Assembly: GCA_964565945.1 (NCBI GenBank)
Contig: CAZMGY010000021.1
Coordinates: 1 to 64,000, forward strand
Source of the DNA: CAZMGY01 sp964565945 [NCBI: uncultured bacterium]
GTDB lineage: Bacteria > GCA-001730085
Length of the DNA: 64,000 nucleotides
Direction: 5' to 3'
In this document: one piece after another, positions 33,015-42,513 of the stretch
Layout: each line of letters opens with the position of its first letter
How positions within the stretch are numbered: the stretch's first letter is position 1
Notes under the pieces: model-generated
Database searches by the model: none
What the model was told of the DNA's origin: nothing
What the model saw: the letters and a program-made list of their open reading frames with translations, nothing else
Position numbers and translations under genes: made by a program

Positions 33015-33536
33015 CTAAGCTTTCTGAAGTTCTTCAAGATAGCGGTTGGCTTCGCCTTCCCACTTACCTTGAACATCAAATATAAGATATTTTTTAAGCA
33101 TTTTCTTGGCAGGCTTTGCATCTTTTTTCTTGTAATAAATTTTGCCCAACTGAAAATAAGCATCGGCATCACGCTTGTTTTTGCCAATAATCGCGCGAAA
33201 CATCCTCGCAGCTTCATCATAATCCTTTTTAAGATAAGCCGAAACCCCTTGATCATAAAGCTCTTGCCACTCGTTTTCCACTTTCACTTTTTTTCGACGC
33301 AATCCCTTGTTGTCGAACGTTTCTAAGGCATTGTAAATCCAAACAAAGAAAAACATAAAAGCCCCTGCAGGAATCAAAACAAACGGCAAGATCCCTTCGG
33401 ATTGAATGCCTCCAGCAATGGACCCAAGCGACGTCCAAAATCCAATAATCAACAAACTACCTTTAACATACTCACGGCGCAGGATTGAACCTAAGCCACA
33501 AGCTAATAAATATACCATTGTTTTGAAAAAATTCAT
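33015..33536 (-). CDS. membrane protein with C-terminal TPR-like repeats
   Basis: 173 residues. Two or three hydrophobic segments (about 5-20, 27-45, 50-70) are followed by a soluble region (about 92-165) with two TPR-like helical pairs: ELYDQGVSAYLKKDYDEAARMFRAI and AYFQLGKIYYKKKDAKPAKKMLKKYL. TPRs mediate protein contacts. It overlaps folC by four bases (ATGA). Confidence 0.7.
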   Translation of the reverse strand: MNFFKTMVYLLACGLGSILRREYVKGSLLIIGFWTSLGSIAGGIQSEGILPFVLIPAGAFMFFFVWIYNALETFDNKGLRRKKVKVENEWQELYDQGVSAYLKKDYDEAARMFRAIIGKNKRDADAYFQLGKIYYKKKDAKPAKKMLKKYLIFDVQGKWEGEANRYLEELQKA

Positions 33537-34699
33537 CGCACTAACCTCCGCACCCGACTAATCAAATAAAGAGAACCCGTCACAAGCACACAACAGTCCC
33601 TATCATACAATAATGGATTTAATTGAGCTATATTTATAATAGACACATTAGACTGATATTTCAAACATTCTTTTTGCAAAACATCGATAGAGCACTGTTG
33701 TGGGTCAAACCCCTCAACCACAATCACCTCAGAAACATAAGGCACGATTGCTCTCACCAAGGCAGAATATTCTTTTCGCTTCATCACACCTAAAACCAAA
33801 CGAAGGGAAGGTTTAATATTTCTTATCTCCTGAGCCAAAGCATACATGCCTGCCGAATTATGGGCTCCATCCAAACACAAATGAGGATTGATCCACTCCA
33901 TTCGCCCAGGCCATGGCAATAAATGTTCCAGGCAATCATTCCGTACCTCATAACCCATCTTTTGAGCCAGAGCTAGAGCTAAACGCTTGTTTCTATGTTC
34001 AAAAGAAACCTCTTCTTTCACATCGACATAACGCACATCGGCCCCCACTTTACGAGCGATATCATTCAATAAAGGTCGTAACGTGGCATCCACCATGCTA
34101 ATCATCTGTTGTTTCGGCTTTAAAATACCTGCTTTTTCTCGCAAGATCTCCTCTAAAGAATATCCCAAGTACTCTTGATGATCCAAGCCAATATTGGTAA
34201 TCGCCGAGTAGGAAGCATCCACCACATTGGTGGCATCCCAGCGTCCTCCTAAACCAACCTCCCAAATGCACACATCCAAGGGTTGAGATGCAATCCAGTC
34301 CATCGCCAACGCGGTTAAAGTTTCAAAAAATGACAGCTTTATACCGACCTGCTCGCACACTTTTTCAAGCTTTTGATGGATAGCCACAAAATCATCTCGC
34401 GAAATCACAGTTTCTTGTACATCCCCCACGCGTATCCGTTCGGTGATACAGTCCAAATGAGGCGACGTGTACAAACCCACTTTCAAACCATAAGCGCGCA
34501 AGATTTGATACAAATAAAAAGCCGTCGAACCTTTGCCATTGGTTCCAGCAATATGCACATGAATGGTGGAGACACAAGAGAAGCACCAATGCGGCAAAAG
34601 TGCCTGCATACGTTCTAAACCAGGCTTAATATTTTGCTCCCCTTGAGCATAAAGATCGTGAACAAGTTTTGAAAAATCACTCACTGGCAACTTTATCAT
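33533..34699 (-). CDS. folC: folylpolyglutamate / dihydrofolate synthase
   Basis: Adds glutamate to folates and, in bifunctional forms, makes dihydrofolate from dihydropteroate. 388 residues. The P-loop is HIAGTNGKGSTAFYLYQIL near residue 48, followed by YTSPHLDCITERIRV, the Mur-ligase marks VGLGGRWDATNV and GLDHQEYLG, and the C-terminal PGRMEW...LDGAHNSAGM. Somewhat shorter than E. coli FolC (422). It overlaps accD by 23 bases, the classical accD-folC pairing. Confidence 0.93.
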   Translation of the reverse strand: MIKLPVSDFSKLVHDLYAQGEQNIKPGLERMQALLPHWCFSCVSTIHVHIAGTNGKGSTAFYLYQILRAYGLKVGLYTSPHLDCITERIRVGDVQETVISRDDFVAIHQKLEKVCEQVGIKLSFFETLTALAMDWIASQPLDVCIWEVGLGGRWDATNVVDASYSAITNIGLDHQEYLGYSLEEILREKAGILKPKQQMISMVDATLRPLLNDIARKVGADVRYVDVKEEVSFEHRNKRLALALAQKMGYEVRNDCLEHLLPWPGRMEWINPHLCLDGAHNSAGMYALAQEIRNIKPSLRLVLGVMKRKEYSALVRAIVPYVSEVIVVEGFDPQQCSIDVLQKECLKYQSNVSIINIAQLNPLLYDRDCCVLVTGSLYLISRVRRLVR

Positions 34700-35537
34700 A
34701 AAACAAACGAATGGCTCGGCTTAAATAAGCTTTCATCTCATGACGACGAACAATCTCATCCAAGAAACCATGCTCAAGTAAAAACTCGGAACTCTGAAAA
34801 CCTTCGGGCAATTTTTGTTTGAGCGTTTGTTCAATCACCCGTGGCCCAGTAAAACCAATCAAGGCTTTAGGTTCAGCAATGGTGATATCTCCCAACGACG
34901 CAAAACTTGCCATAATACCAGCCATGGTAGGGTTCGTTAAAATCGAAACATATAATTGACCAGCTTGATTCAGCTTGGCGATGGCCACGCTGGTTTTAGC
35001 CAATTGCATCAATGAATTAATGCCTTCATACATTCGTGCGCCACCTCCCGAACCAGAAACAATAATTAAAGGAATCTTGCGTTCGATGCTACGCTCAACC
35101 GCACGCGCAATTTTTTCACCGACCACCACACCCATGCTCCCCATAATAAAACGAGCATCGGTCACGCATAAACTCACATCAACACCATCAATTTGACCAA
35201 TCCCAGTCACAATAGCATCTTTAAGCCCCGTTTTTTTTTGATCGGCTTCTAACTTTTCTTTGTAAGACTTCACCGCTTTGAATTGCAAAGTGTCGACGCT
35301 GGTCAAATCGGCATCATATTCTTCAAAGGTGTCTTGATCGATTAATAAAAAAATACGCTCCCAAGCAGGAAAAATAAAGTGATGGTCACAGGCAAAGCAA
35401 ACCATGTGATTTTCTTGCAAACCTTTGTTAAAAACCACCTCATCACAACCTTCACAACGTAACCATAAGCCGTCGGGTAAAGCTTTTTTCTTAGCCTCAA
35501 TATTGTTTTTTTTCTTTGGACGTAAAAACCATGCCAT
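34677..35537 (-). CDS. accD: acetyl-CoA carboxylase carboxyltransferase subunit beta
   Basis: Transfers the carboxyl group from biotin to acetyl-CoA to give malonyl-CoA, together with AccA. 286 residues. The N-terminal zinc ribbon has Cys pairs in LRCEGCDEVVF and MVCFACDHHF. The crotonase-fold core includes SGSGGGARMYEGINSLMQLAK and PTMAGIMASFASLGDITIAEP. First gene of the run with folC. Length is normal for the family. Confidence 0.95.
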   Translation of the reverse strand: MAWFLRPKKKNNIEAKKKALPDGLWLRCEGCDEVVFNKGLQENHMVCFACDHHFIFPAWERIFLLIDQDTFEEYDADLTSVDTLQFKAVKSYKEKLEADQKKTGLKDAIVTGIGQIDGVDVSLCVTDARFIMGSMGVVVGEKIARAVERSIERKIPLIIVSGSGGGARMYEGINSLMQLAKTSVAIAKLNQAGQLYVSILTNPTMAGIMASFASLGDITIAEPKALIGFTGPRVIEQTLKQKLPEGFQSSEFLLEHGFLDEIVRRHEMKAYLSRAIRLFYDKVASE

Positions 35538-35633
35538 AACTTTATCACCTCATTTCTTAGCCGTTCATTGTAGCATGTAGGGAATCTCAATACAGAGATC
35601 AAGGTCGCTGCTAACAGCTCACAAAAGCCCCGC

Positions 35634-38048
35634 TTACGCCGCAACACGTATTTGAAACAGACTCAGAACTTCACTATCTAGCAACATCTGTTGGGAAGAC
35701 GCTAATTCCAAGAAATCTGGCAACGAAAAAGAAGAACATGAAACTTCCGATGGTGCTAAACCTTGTAAACTGCACAATTCTTCAATAAGTCCCTTTTTCG
35801 AAATGCACGAATGATACCCCCCTTCAAACACAGACAAAACTGTCTGCAAAATCGAGCGCCAGTCGTCCAGAGACAATTCCTTCTTACTTTGATCGGAACG
35901 TGCCTTTCGCAATAATTCTATAAGAGCAACAAATAAAACCACATTCAAACCAAGTTCGTTAACACGCTTTAAATCTAAAGTCCTTTGATCGACAAGCTTC
36001 AAAACAGAGGGAGACACATTAATCTGCAACTGCTCCATCATTGCTCGCAACGTTGTGACCGATAAAGTACCTGAAAAAACTGACGGTGTTTGCAAAAAGT
36101 TCAAGGCAAAATGAGGAAGCTTACCCTCCTCCCCCAACAGCAGCACTCTCAAAAGATTCCATAAAGTGGGTGCACCACCCTTAACAGCGGGCTCGGAAGA
36201 AGGTCGACGTTCTTTAGCCACAACTTTAGACTTAACCACACGACCTGGGGATAATAACTTCACTAAGTGCGCAACTTTTTTGTACTCCGACGCCACTAGC
36301 TCGCCCTTTTGCTTACGTGCAATATCTGCCAATTTAGCACGCGCCTTGCGTTTTTCAGCTATACTTGGCCCGTATTGTTTTTCAGCCTGACGTACTTTAT
36401 CATTCAAATCCTTATCCTCAATGTGACGATTATAAACCAACGCCTTAAGAGATTTAGTAAAACTCGTCACAAGGTAAGCCACCCCATGTTCATCGGTGTA
36501 GCAAAGACCATCGGCATCATAACCTTCTAACAATTGTCTGATCTGTGCTTCCTGCTCTTTGGACACCAAAGACGCCATTCGCGCATCAGAAAGCAAGCCT
36601 CGCAAAACCCTCCGCACCAAAAGACTTTGGGCATGCGCTTGATAGTAGATCAATAGATCATCGCCCAAACCTTGCTCCAACATAATACGTAAATAACGCT
36701 TCACATTATAATAAGCATTTTCGGGCAACACCATTTGATAAAATTGAATGCGTTTCCACAAAGCCTTCCGCACATCATTCATCAGCCAACTTTTCAAACG
36801 CTTTTCGAGCAAACGCCGGTGAGCCCCCCCTTTGGGCTCATCCCAATAAGCTTCATCCAAAACCTGTTCCAGCGACATGGTTTTCACCCGCGATGCAAAC
36901 GAAGGTGTCACCTCTCCGAGATTAACGTGATCATAAATCGGAACTTCCTCCACCTCATAGCCCAAAGCTTTCATAAGTTCAGGCACACTGTAATCATATT
37001 CGTCCGCCAAGTGCGCCAAGCCCACAGCCACAAAAGAAACCCCGCCTTGAGCCATAAGAGCGTTTAGTTGATGCACCCAATCACGGTTACGCTTATAGAG
37101 AAGTTTAATCTCAGCTTTTTCCCGTTCTTTGGACCAGCCCCGAGTTTGTTCTTCTAGGCGAGCCAAACGCTCCCGCTTCCACGGTTCCATCCGATCCAAA
37201 TACATCGTTGCCTTACGCTTCTTACGTGCATATTCCTCGAGTTCATAATCCATCGAAGTGAGTCCCAAAAACCCTAAATTAATGGGCAAATCCAAATTCG
37301 ATAAAATCTCTCCGCAGTAAGTATGTGCTTGATTCAAAGCATCCCAAACTGGCTTCGGTAATATTTTGGACGACGTGCGATGTTCGGTTCCCAGGAGATA
37401 GAGCGTGCCTCCATCAGGAGATTTGACTTTCCACATGCGCGGCTGATAAGGTTCAAACTGCCGTTGAACTTTCTTAGAAACCTTCCCAGGCTTAACCCAT
37501 ACACGAGCTTTCTGATTTTCCGCTTTACCTTCCATAATGGTCTTAAAAATATCTTCCCAAACACCCCAAGTCTTTTTTTTGGGCTTAGGGGCAGGAATCA
37601 CTAAAGGGAGATTTAAAGGCTTGGACTTAACAGACTTCACACGTTTAGGATGCAAACCAAAAGGAAAACTTTTCCAAAAAACTCCACCCCAAGGGTCCCT
37701 CTTTTTCGGAGAGGATTGAAACCAGGGGAAAAAACGATCAAAGAGATCTCCCCCCCAAGGTGGTTGCCCCCAAGAGTCCGCCGAGCTTCGAAAAACCTCA
37801 ACAGTGGAACCATCCAGTCGATGTTCGACCCAATGCTTGGTGCGGGGCATGTCGCTGATCACTCTTCGCTGGATTAAGGTCTGCAAAGATGGTGCAAAAA
37901 AGAGACTCTCTGTTGCTTGCTGCAAGGTTTCTTGACGGGTTTGGCTAGCTGGAGCTAAGGCTCCGAGATCAGCTACAACAAAGAAACTCCCCAAGCACAA
38001 CGATACACATCTTAAAAAAGACCCGCTCATCTTGAACATATCACTCAC
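35634..38048 (-). CDS. large secreted protein with TraB/GumN-like domain
   Basis: 804 residues. A signal-like N-terminus (1-30) ends near GALAPASQ and is followed by a Trp-, Pro- and Lys-rich linker (about 90-200). A TraB/PrgY/GumN-type domain spans about 205-378, with TLYLLGTEHRTSSK at the start and FVAVGLAHL...SVPELMKALGYEVEEVPIYD at the end, both family hallmarks. The remaining ~420 residues are helical and unrecognised. Normal GumN proteins are about 300 residues, so this one is greatly enlarged. Monocistronic as far as can be seen. Confidence 0.75.
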   Translation of the reverse strand: MSDMFKMSGSFLRCVSLCLGSFFVVADLGALAPASQTRQETLQQATESLFFAPSLQTLIQRRVISDMPRTKHWVEHRLDGSTVEVFRSSADSWGQPPWGGDLFDRFFPWFQSSPKKRDPWGGVFWKSFPFGLHPKRVKSVKSKPLNLPLVIPAPKPKKKTWGVWEDIFKTIMEGKAENQKARVWVKPGKVSKKVQRQFEPYQPRMWKVKSPDGGTLYLLGTEHRTSSKILPKPVWDALNQAHTYCGEILSNLDLPINLGFLGLTSMDYELEEYARKKRKATMYLDRMEPWKRERLARLEEQTRGWSKEREKAEIKLLYKRNRDWVHQLNALMAQGGVSFVAVGLAHLADEYDYSVPELMKALGYEVEEVPIYDHVNLGEVTPSFASRVKTMSLEQVLDEAYWDEPKGGAHRRLLEKRLKSWLMNDVRKALWKRIQFYQMVLPENAYYNVKRYLRIMLEQGLGDDLLIYYQAHAQSLLVRRVLRGLLSDARMASLVSKEQEAQIRQLLEGYDADGLCYTDEHGVAYLVTSFTKSLKALVYNRHIEDKDLNDKVRQAEKQYGPSIAEKRKARAKLADIARKQKGELVASEYKKVAHLVKLLSPGRVVKSKVVAKERRPSSEPAVKGGAPTLWNLLRVLLLGEEGKLPHFALNFLQTPSVFSGTLSVTTLRAMMEQLQINVSPSVLKLVDQRTLDLKRVNELGLNVVLFVALIELLRKARSDQSKKELSLDDWRSILQTVLSVFEGGYHSCISKKGLIEELCSLQGLAPSEVSCSSFSLPDFLELASSQQMLLDSEVLSLFQIRVAA

Positions 38049-38101
38049 GCTCCATTAAAACATAATAACTTATTAAGTGTATTAAACAACCCTCCTATAT
38101 G

Positions 38102-39121
38102 TCAATAGGATTTCTTCACATGAATCCCGCGCTGATCCTGATACACAACCACATAGTGAGCCTTCACCACAGCAGGCACAAAACGGTCAATAGTCTGGGG
38201 GCCTAACACCGAACACGCGGTGGCCCAGGCATCAATAGCCATCATATCCTGCCCCACCAATGTCACACTGCGCGCATTTTCTACTGGCCAACCTGAGCGA
38301 GGATCGATAATATGGCTATAACGCTTGCCTTCAATGGTCACATAACGTTGATAGTCTCCAGACGTAACCATTCCCTGGTTACTCAGCTCAATCACATTGA
38401 GAAGCTTTTGCTGATTATCGGGATCCTGAATTCCTAGGCGCCACACCTTCTTATGCTCATTAAGCCCCATAGCCCAAACATCACCACCTATGTTAATAAG
38501 AGCATTCTCCACGCCAGCCTTGGTCCAAACATCTCGAATCTGTTCAATCACATAACCTTTGGCAATGCCTCCCAAGTCGAGCTGCATTCCCTTTGTCATT
38601 TGAAGCGTGCGTGCTGCAGGATCATAGGCCAACTTGTCCACACCAACATACGACACAATCTTTTGAAGCAAGGCCTTCTCAGGTAATCTTTGGGTTTGCT
38701 GCGCCGACCACCACACCTGTAACAGAGGCAAGACAGTCACATCAAAGGCCCCTTCACTCTGGCGAAAGACCTCTAATGCATAGCCAAATACTTTGGCTAA
38801 TTCCTCACTCAGCACATACTCTTTGTCGGGATAAGCATTGATGTTGGCTACTTCGCTATCCGTGCGGTAACGGCTAAAGATACGATCCAGGCGAGTAATT
38901 TCGGCATAAGCCATTTCAAAAAGTTTACCAGCACGCTTTTGAGATGCATCGTCTTTGGATAAAACCAGCACAAGTTGAGTCATTGTGCCCAGACGCAAGC
39001 TCGTTTCCTCGAAACGCTGTAATGCCTGACACGACCTAATTACCAAGGCCCCAAGCGCCGCCATCACGAAGAGAAAGCCGACAAGCATCTTACGATAATT
39101 AGGAGGTTGAAGGGTTTTCAT
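38102..39121 (-). CDS. apbE: FAD:protein FMN transferase (ApbE-like)
   Basis: 339 residues. Covalently attaches FMN to Thr or Ser of target flavoproteins such as NqrB/C or RnfG/D, outside the cytoplasm. There is an N-terminal membrane helix (about 12-30) with a Cys at 31, but IRSC is not a good lipobox. Family motifs are GTMTQLVL, LDLGGIAKGYVIEQI near residue 200, NIGGDVWAMG, and HIIDPRSGWPV near 280, followed by the metal-binding Asp in AIDAWATACSVLG. No Nqr or Rnf genes lie in the window. Confidence 0.9.
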   Translation of the reverse strand: MKTLQPPNYRKMLVGFLFVMAALGALVIRSCQALQRFEETSLRLGTMTQLVLVLSKDDASQKRAGKLFEMAYAEITRLDRIFSRYRTDSEVANINAYPDKEYVLSEELAKVFGYALEVFRQSEGAFDVTVLPLLQVWWSAQQTQRLPEKALLQKIVSYVGVDKLAYDPAARTLQMTKGMQLDLGGIAKGYVIEQIRDVWTKAGVENALINIGGDVWAMGLNEHKKVWRLGIQDPDNQQKLLNVIELSNQGMVTSGDYQRYVTIEGKRYSHIIDPRSGWPVENARSVTLVGQDMMAIDAWATACSVLGPQTIDRFVPAVVKAHYVVVYQDQRGIHVKKSY

Positions 39122-39131
39122 AAGGTCTATC

Positions 39132-39672
39132 CTACAACAAAAATTCCAAAGCCGTCAGAGGTGCCATTAACCCATCAAAATAAAGAATGCACTCCAGATT
39201 CTCTGATTCGATTGTTAAACTCATGTACTGATTCACCTATCCCCATTGCAAATCGCTCCAAGACAGTTCAAGCGGTTTAAGATCTAAAGGGTCTTGCCCC
39301 GCCTCGAAATCATGAATCACATCAGTGTGCTGAAAGGTTCTTTCATCCAAATCCGTGCAGATAAATACGTAGGTCAAACAAAGTATGCGCAAACCCTAAC
39401 ATAACTAACCTATGCAGAAGCTCATGATCATGCCCCCTTTGAGCATCCAATCATCTTAGCCAGAGTGCGTAGCCATTTCGATACGTTCACGGGCTAGCCT
39501 AAAGTATTATACCGCTCTCAACCCCAATCAACTTAGAATGCGGTCTCCAACCATAAAAACCCCGATGCGCTAACTTTGCTGAATGATACATAGTTACATC
39601 GGTCTCACTAGAACTATCCACACGCTCAAAGAGAATATTGGCAAATTGCTACTCATCAAAGTTTTCTCCATC
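39132..39672 (-). pseudogene. decayed gene with RTX-like C-terminal signature
   Basis: The 626-base gap between apbE and icd reads as broken coding sequence on the minus strand. One frame gives DGENFDE-stop-QFANILFERVDSSSE and ends near 39500. A different frame gives TDVIHDFEAGQDPLDLKPLE, a pattern like the C-termini of RTX/serralysin-type calcium-binding proteins. It continues through an in-frame TAG (39237-39239) to a final stop at 39132. Two TAG codons and at least one frame change argue for decay. The family assignment is weak. Confidence 0.4.
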
Positions 39673-39747
39673 ATAGAATCAAAAAAAGAGGCAACTTAGC
39701 ACGCAGTTAACTTCCCCTTAACACACTTGCATTTAAATCATCACATC

Positions 39748-40827
39748 TTATTGATACAATTTGGCAATAACAGCCTGACCAAACTCTTTGGTCCCAACAG
39801 CTGTGGGATCATCTTTGCTTGATTTAAGGTCGCAGGTCACATCCTTACCTTCGGCAATCACATCGGTAATCGCTTGCTCCAAGCGATCCGCAGCATCTTG
39901 TTCTTTCAAGTGATGCAACATCATCACACCCGAAAGTAATAAGGCTGTTGGATTCACTTTGTTCAAACCTTTGTATTTAGGCGCACTTCCATGCGTTGCT
40001 TCAAACACAGCCATCTCTGTACCAAAGTTTCCACCAGGAGCAACACCCAAACCTCCGACTAATCCAGCACAAAGATCGGACAAAATATCACCGTACAAAT
40101 TAGGCATCACCAAAACATCGTACCATTCTGGATGTTGCACCAAATGCATGCACATGGCATCCACCAAAACCTCCTCGTATTCAATCTCGGGATATTCCTT
40201 AGCCACATCTTGTGCCACACGATAGAACAAACCATCGGTGTACTTCATGATATTAGCTTTGGTCACAGCGGTCACTTTTTGACGACCTTGAGCTTGCGCA
40301 TAATCAAAAGCAAATTTAACAATCCGCTTCGTACGCGCAATTGAAATAGGCTTAATGCTAATCGCCGCATCGTATTGAATCGGCTTAGCGACATACTTGT
40401 TAATGCACTCTCGAACATCTTTCAACTCATCGGTTTCTAAATCGAATTCAATGCCCGCATAGAGGTCCTCGGTGTTTTCACGAACAATCACCACATCCAC
40501 TTCTTTAAAGTTGGTCTTAACACCAGGATAAATTTTGCAAGGACGCAAGCACGCATACAAATCCAATTCTTTGCGCAAAGTTACATTCACACTGCGAAAC
40601 CCTGTTCCAATAGGAGTGGTGATCGGGGCTTTAATCGCCACTTTATTTTCTTTGATCGACTCAATCACATTGTCAGGCAAAGGTGTGCCCACTGTTTCCA
40701 TAATATCGATACCAGCTTGAACAATATCCCACTGAATACTAACACCAGTGGCATCAATACAATCCCGCGTCACTTTTGCAATTTCTGGGCCAATTCCATC
40801 ACCATCAATAAAGGTTACTTTACGCAT
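39748..40827 (-). CDS. isocitrate/isopropylmalate dehydrogenase family, probably NAD-dependent isocitrate dehydrogenase
   Basis: 359 residues of the beta-decarboxylating dehydrogenase family. It has the N-terminal [12 protein letters not shown] and the phosphate-site segment [42 protein letters not shown] is typical of NAD-type isocitrate dehydrogenases rather than LeuB. The catalytic Lys is in [17 protein letters not shown], the metal Asp lies in [18 protein letters not shown], and the adenine-site motif is [13 protein letters not shown]. It would oxidise isocitrate to 2-oxoglutarate in the TCA cycle. It follows aat by 27 bases, with a good ribosome binding site. Confidence 0.87.
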   Translation of the reverse strand: MRKVTFIDGDGIGPEIAKVTRDCIDATGVSIQWDIVQAGIDIMETVGTPLPDNVIESIKENKVAIKAPITTPIGTGFRSVNVTLRKELDLYACLRPCKIYPGVKTNFKEVDVVIVRENTEDLYAGIEFDLETDELKDVRECINKYVAKPIQYDAAISIKPISIARTKRIVKFAFDYAQAQGRQKVTAVTKANIMKYTDGLFYRVAQDVAKEYPEIEYEEVLVDAMCMHLVQHPEWYDVLVMPNLYGDILSDLCAGLVGGLGVAPGGNFGTEMAVFEATHGSAPKYKGLNKVNPTALLLSGVMMLHHLKEQDAADRLEQAITDVIAEGKDVTCDLKSSKDDPTAVGTKEFGQAVIAKLYQ

Positions 40828-40854
40828 TTTCTTATTCTCCTTTGTTCGTATATC

Positions 40855-42009
40855 TTATTGGGCCCAACGCGCAAAACGCTCAAGACCTTCACTAATACTA
40901 TCTAAATCTAAAGCATACGATAAACGCACACAGTCATCGTCGCCAAAAGCTTGTCCTGGCACCAAAGCCACATGCGCTTCTTTCAACAAGTCTTCCGCCA
41001 CATCAATCGAAGACCCGCGCTCTAGGCCACTTATATTAGGAAAAGCATAAAAAGCACCTTCTGGCCTTAAACATTCAACACCTGGAATCGCATTCAACAT
41101 CTCCACCATCACATCACGACGCGCTCTAAACAAAGTCACGTTGTCAGCCAAAAAGCTTTGATCCCCTTCAAGAGCGGCTAAAGCTGCTTTTTGCGCAATC
41201 GAGCAAGGATTCGACGTGCTGTGACTTTGATAACTCGCCATCGCTTTCGCCACAAAAACAGGCCCTGCCATATAGCCGATCCGCCACCCCGTCATCGCAT
41301 AGGCTTTGGAATGTCCGTTAACAACAATGGTTTTATCTTTAAGCTCAGGAACCACGGCAGCAATGCTTTTGTGTGGAGTGTCGTAAACAATATGTTCATA
41401 AATTTCATCCGAAATGATCATCGTTTCGCATTGCTGCAAAACTCCGCCCAAAGCTTTAAGCTCATCTTCGCTATAAACCATTCCCGTAGGATTAGAAGGG
41501 CTATTTAAGATGACTAATTTGGTATGACGGGTCAAGGCATTCTGCAACATCACGGGTGTCATTTTGAACTGTGTGTCTTGCCCACAAGGCACCACCACCA
41601 GTGTCGCGCCTGCTATTTTAACCATTTCGGGATAACTCAACCAAAACGGCGCGGGAATTAAAACCTCATCGCCAGGGTTGCACAAAACTTGAATCAAATT
41701 AAAGATGGAGTGTTTAGCCCCACAAGATACCACGACCTGAGAAGGATCATAGCTCAAACCATTGTCACATTCAAACTTACGACAAATCGCAACTTTCAAT
41801 TCTTCGGTTCCCGTGGTCGGGGTGTACCGGGTGAAACCATCTTGAATCGCTTGAATAGCGGCATCTTTAATAAACTGAGACGTATCAAAATCGGGCTCTC
41901 CAGCCCCAAAACCAATCACAGGAACACCTTCGGATTTTAAACGTTTCGCTTCTGCTGAAATCGCCAAGGTCACCGAGGGCGTCACACTTTGTAAACGGGT
42001 GTTGATCAT
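40855..42009 (-). CDS. aspartate aminotransferase family (class I, PLP)
   Basis: 384 residues, a fold-type I aminotransferase of the subgroup 1-gamma AspAT type. It begins RLQSVTPSVTLAISAEAKRLK and has GFGAGEPDFDT. The Asn of ILNSPSNPTG, the Asp of ISDEIYEH and the PLP lysine in GHSKAYAMTGWRIGY complete the site, with the substrate Arg near VRLSYAL. It would interconvert aspartate/2-oxoglutarate and oxaloacetate/glutamate. It sits with icd, which makes 2-oxoglutarate, in one transcript. Prephenate aminotransferase activity is possible in this subgroup. Confidence 0.88.
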   Translation of the reverse strand: MINTRLQSVTPSVTLAISAEAKRLKSEGVPVIGFGAGEPDFDTSQFIKDAAIQAIQDGFTRYTPTTGTEELKVAICRKFECDNGLSYDPSQVVVSCGAKHSIFNLIQVLCNPGDEVLIPAPFWLSYPEMVKIAGATLVVVPCGQDTQFKMTPVMLQNALTRHTKLVILNSPSNPTGMVYSEDELKALGGVLQQCETMIISDEIYEHIVYDTPHKSIAAVVPELKDKTIVVNGHSKAYAMTGWRIGYMAGPVFVAKAMASYQSHSTSNPCSIAQKAALAALEGDQSFLADNVTLFRARRDVMVEMLNAIPGVECLRPEGAFYAFPNISGLERGSSIDVAEDLLKEAHVALVPGQAFGDDDCVRLSYALDLDSISEGLERFARWAQ

Positions 42010-42207
42010 TGCTTTATCCTTAAATTTTGTTTTATCCTATATTTAGTTACCGTGGATTGATCACAGCATGACTTAAGAAATCAGTTCTTTAACATAACTA
42101 CAATCGCTCCATTTTAGCAAAAACAAGGGGTTTTGTCATTCAACACAAGAAAAGCCGTTTAAGTGGCATCCTGCACATAAAAAGGTTCCAGTGATGCAAA
42201 AGATGCT

Positions 42208-42241
42208 TTAAATAAAGGATACTGGCCTCTCCTTTATTTAA
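42208..42241. repeat. perfect 12-bp inverted repeat
   Basis: TTAAATAAAGGA and TCCTTTATTTAA are separated by ten bases, in the gap before rsmI and just ahead of the transposase remnant. There is no T-tract on either side. It may be an insertion-sequence end or a transcript hairpin. Confidence 0.4.
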
Positions 42242-42248
42242 ATTATTA

Positions 42249-42394
42249 CTCACAGAACCCTCGCAAACACTCAAGTCAATATACTGATTGATTGGCAGCA
42301 ACTAGACAAACAATTCAAACAACTTTACCAAGCTAATCAAGGCATGGACAGTTGCGCCCAAAGTGGCATTATTCAGATGATTTTGGGTCAATGA
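42249..42394 (+). pseudogene. fragment of IS5-like transposase N-terminus
   Basis: A short frame ending at a TGA (42392-42394) contains NILIDWQQLDKQFKQLYQ followed by ANQGMDSCAQSGIIQMILGQ. The pattern resembles the N-terminal DUF772 region of IS5/IS4-type transposases (IDW-x2-L-e...Y...G...llk-lL). The rest of the transposase is absent. Weak assignment by pattern only. Confidence 0.35.
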
Positions 42395-42451
42395 TGTTAG
42401 CTTTTACGACGTTCGTGAGAGAATTTATGAAAGATTGTGTTTTTTAAAAAA

Positions 42452-42481
42452 TTGTTCATTGTTAATAAATATGGTTAAAAT
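42452..42481 (+). promoter_or_regulatory. candidate promoter for rsmI-alr-eno-ftsB
   Basis: TTGTTC (42452-42457) and TAAAAT (42476-42481) are 18 bases apart in an AT-rich tract, about 33 bases before the rsmI start. Confidence 0.45.
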
Positions 42482-42513
42482 AGTAAAAAATCAAGTAAAG
42501 AAAGCTTGGGGCG

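Noticed and set aside
42208-42241. Inverted repeat as a terminator of aat-icd
   Set aside because: Those genes run the other way and no T-tract follows the stem.
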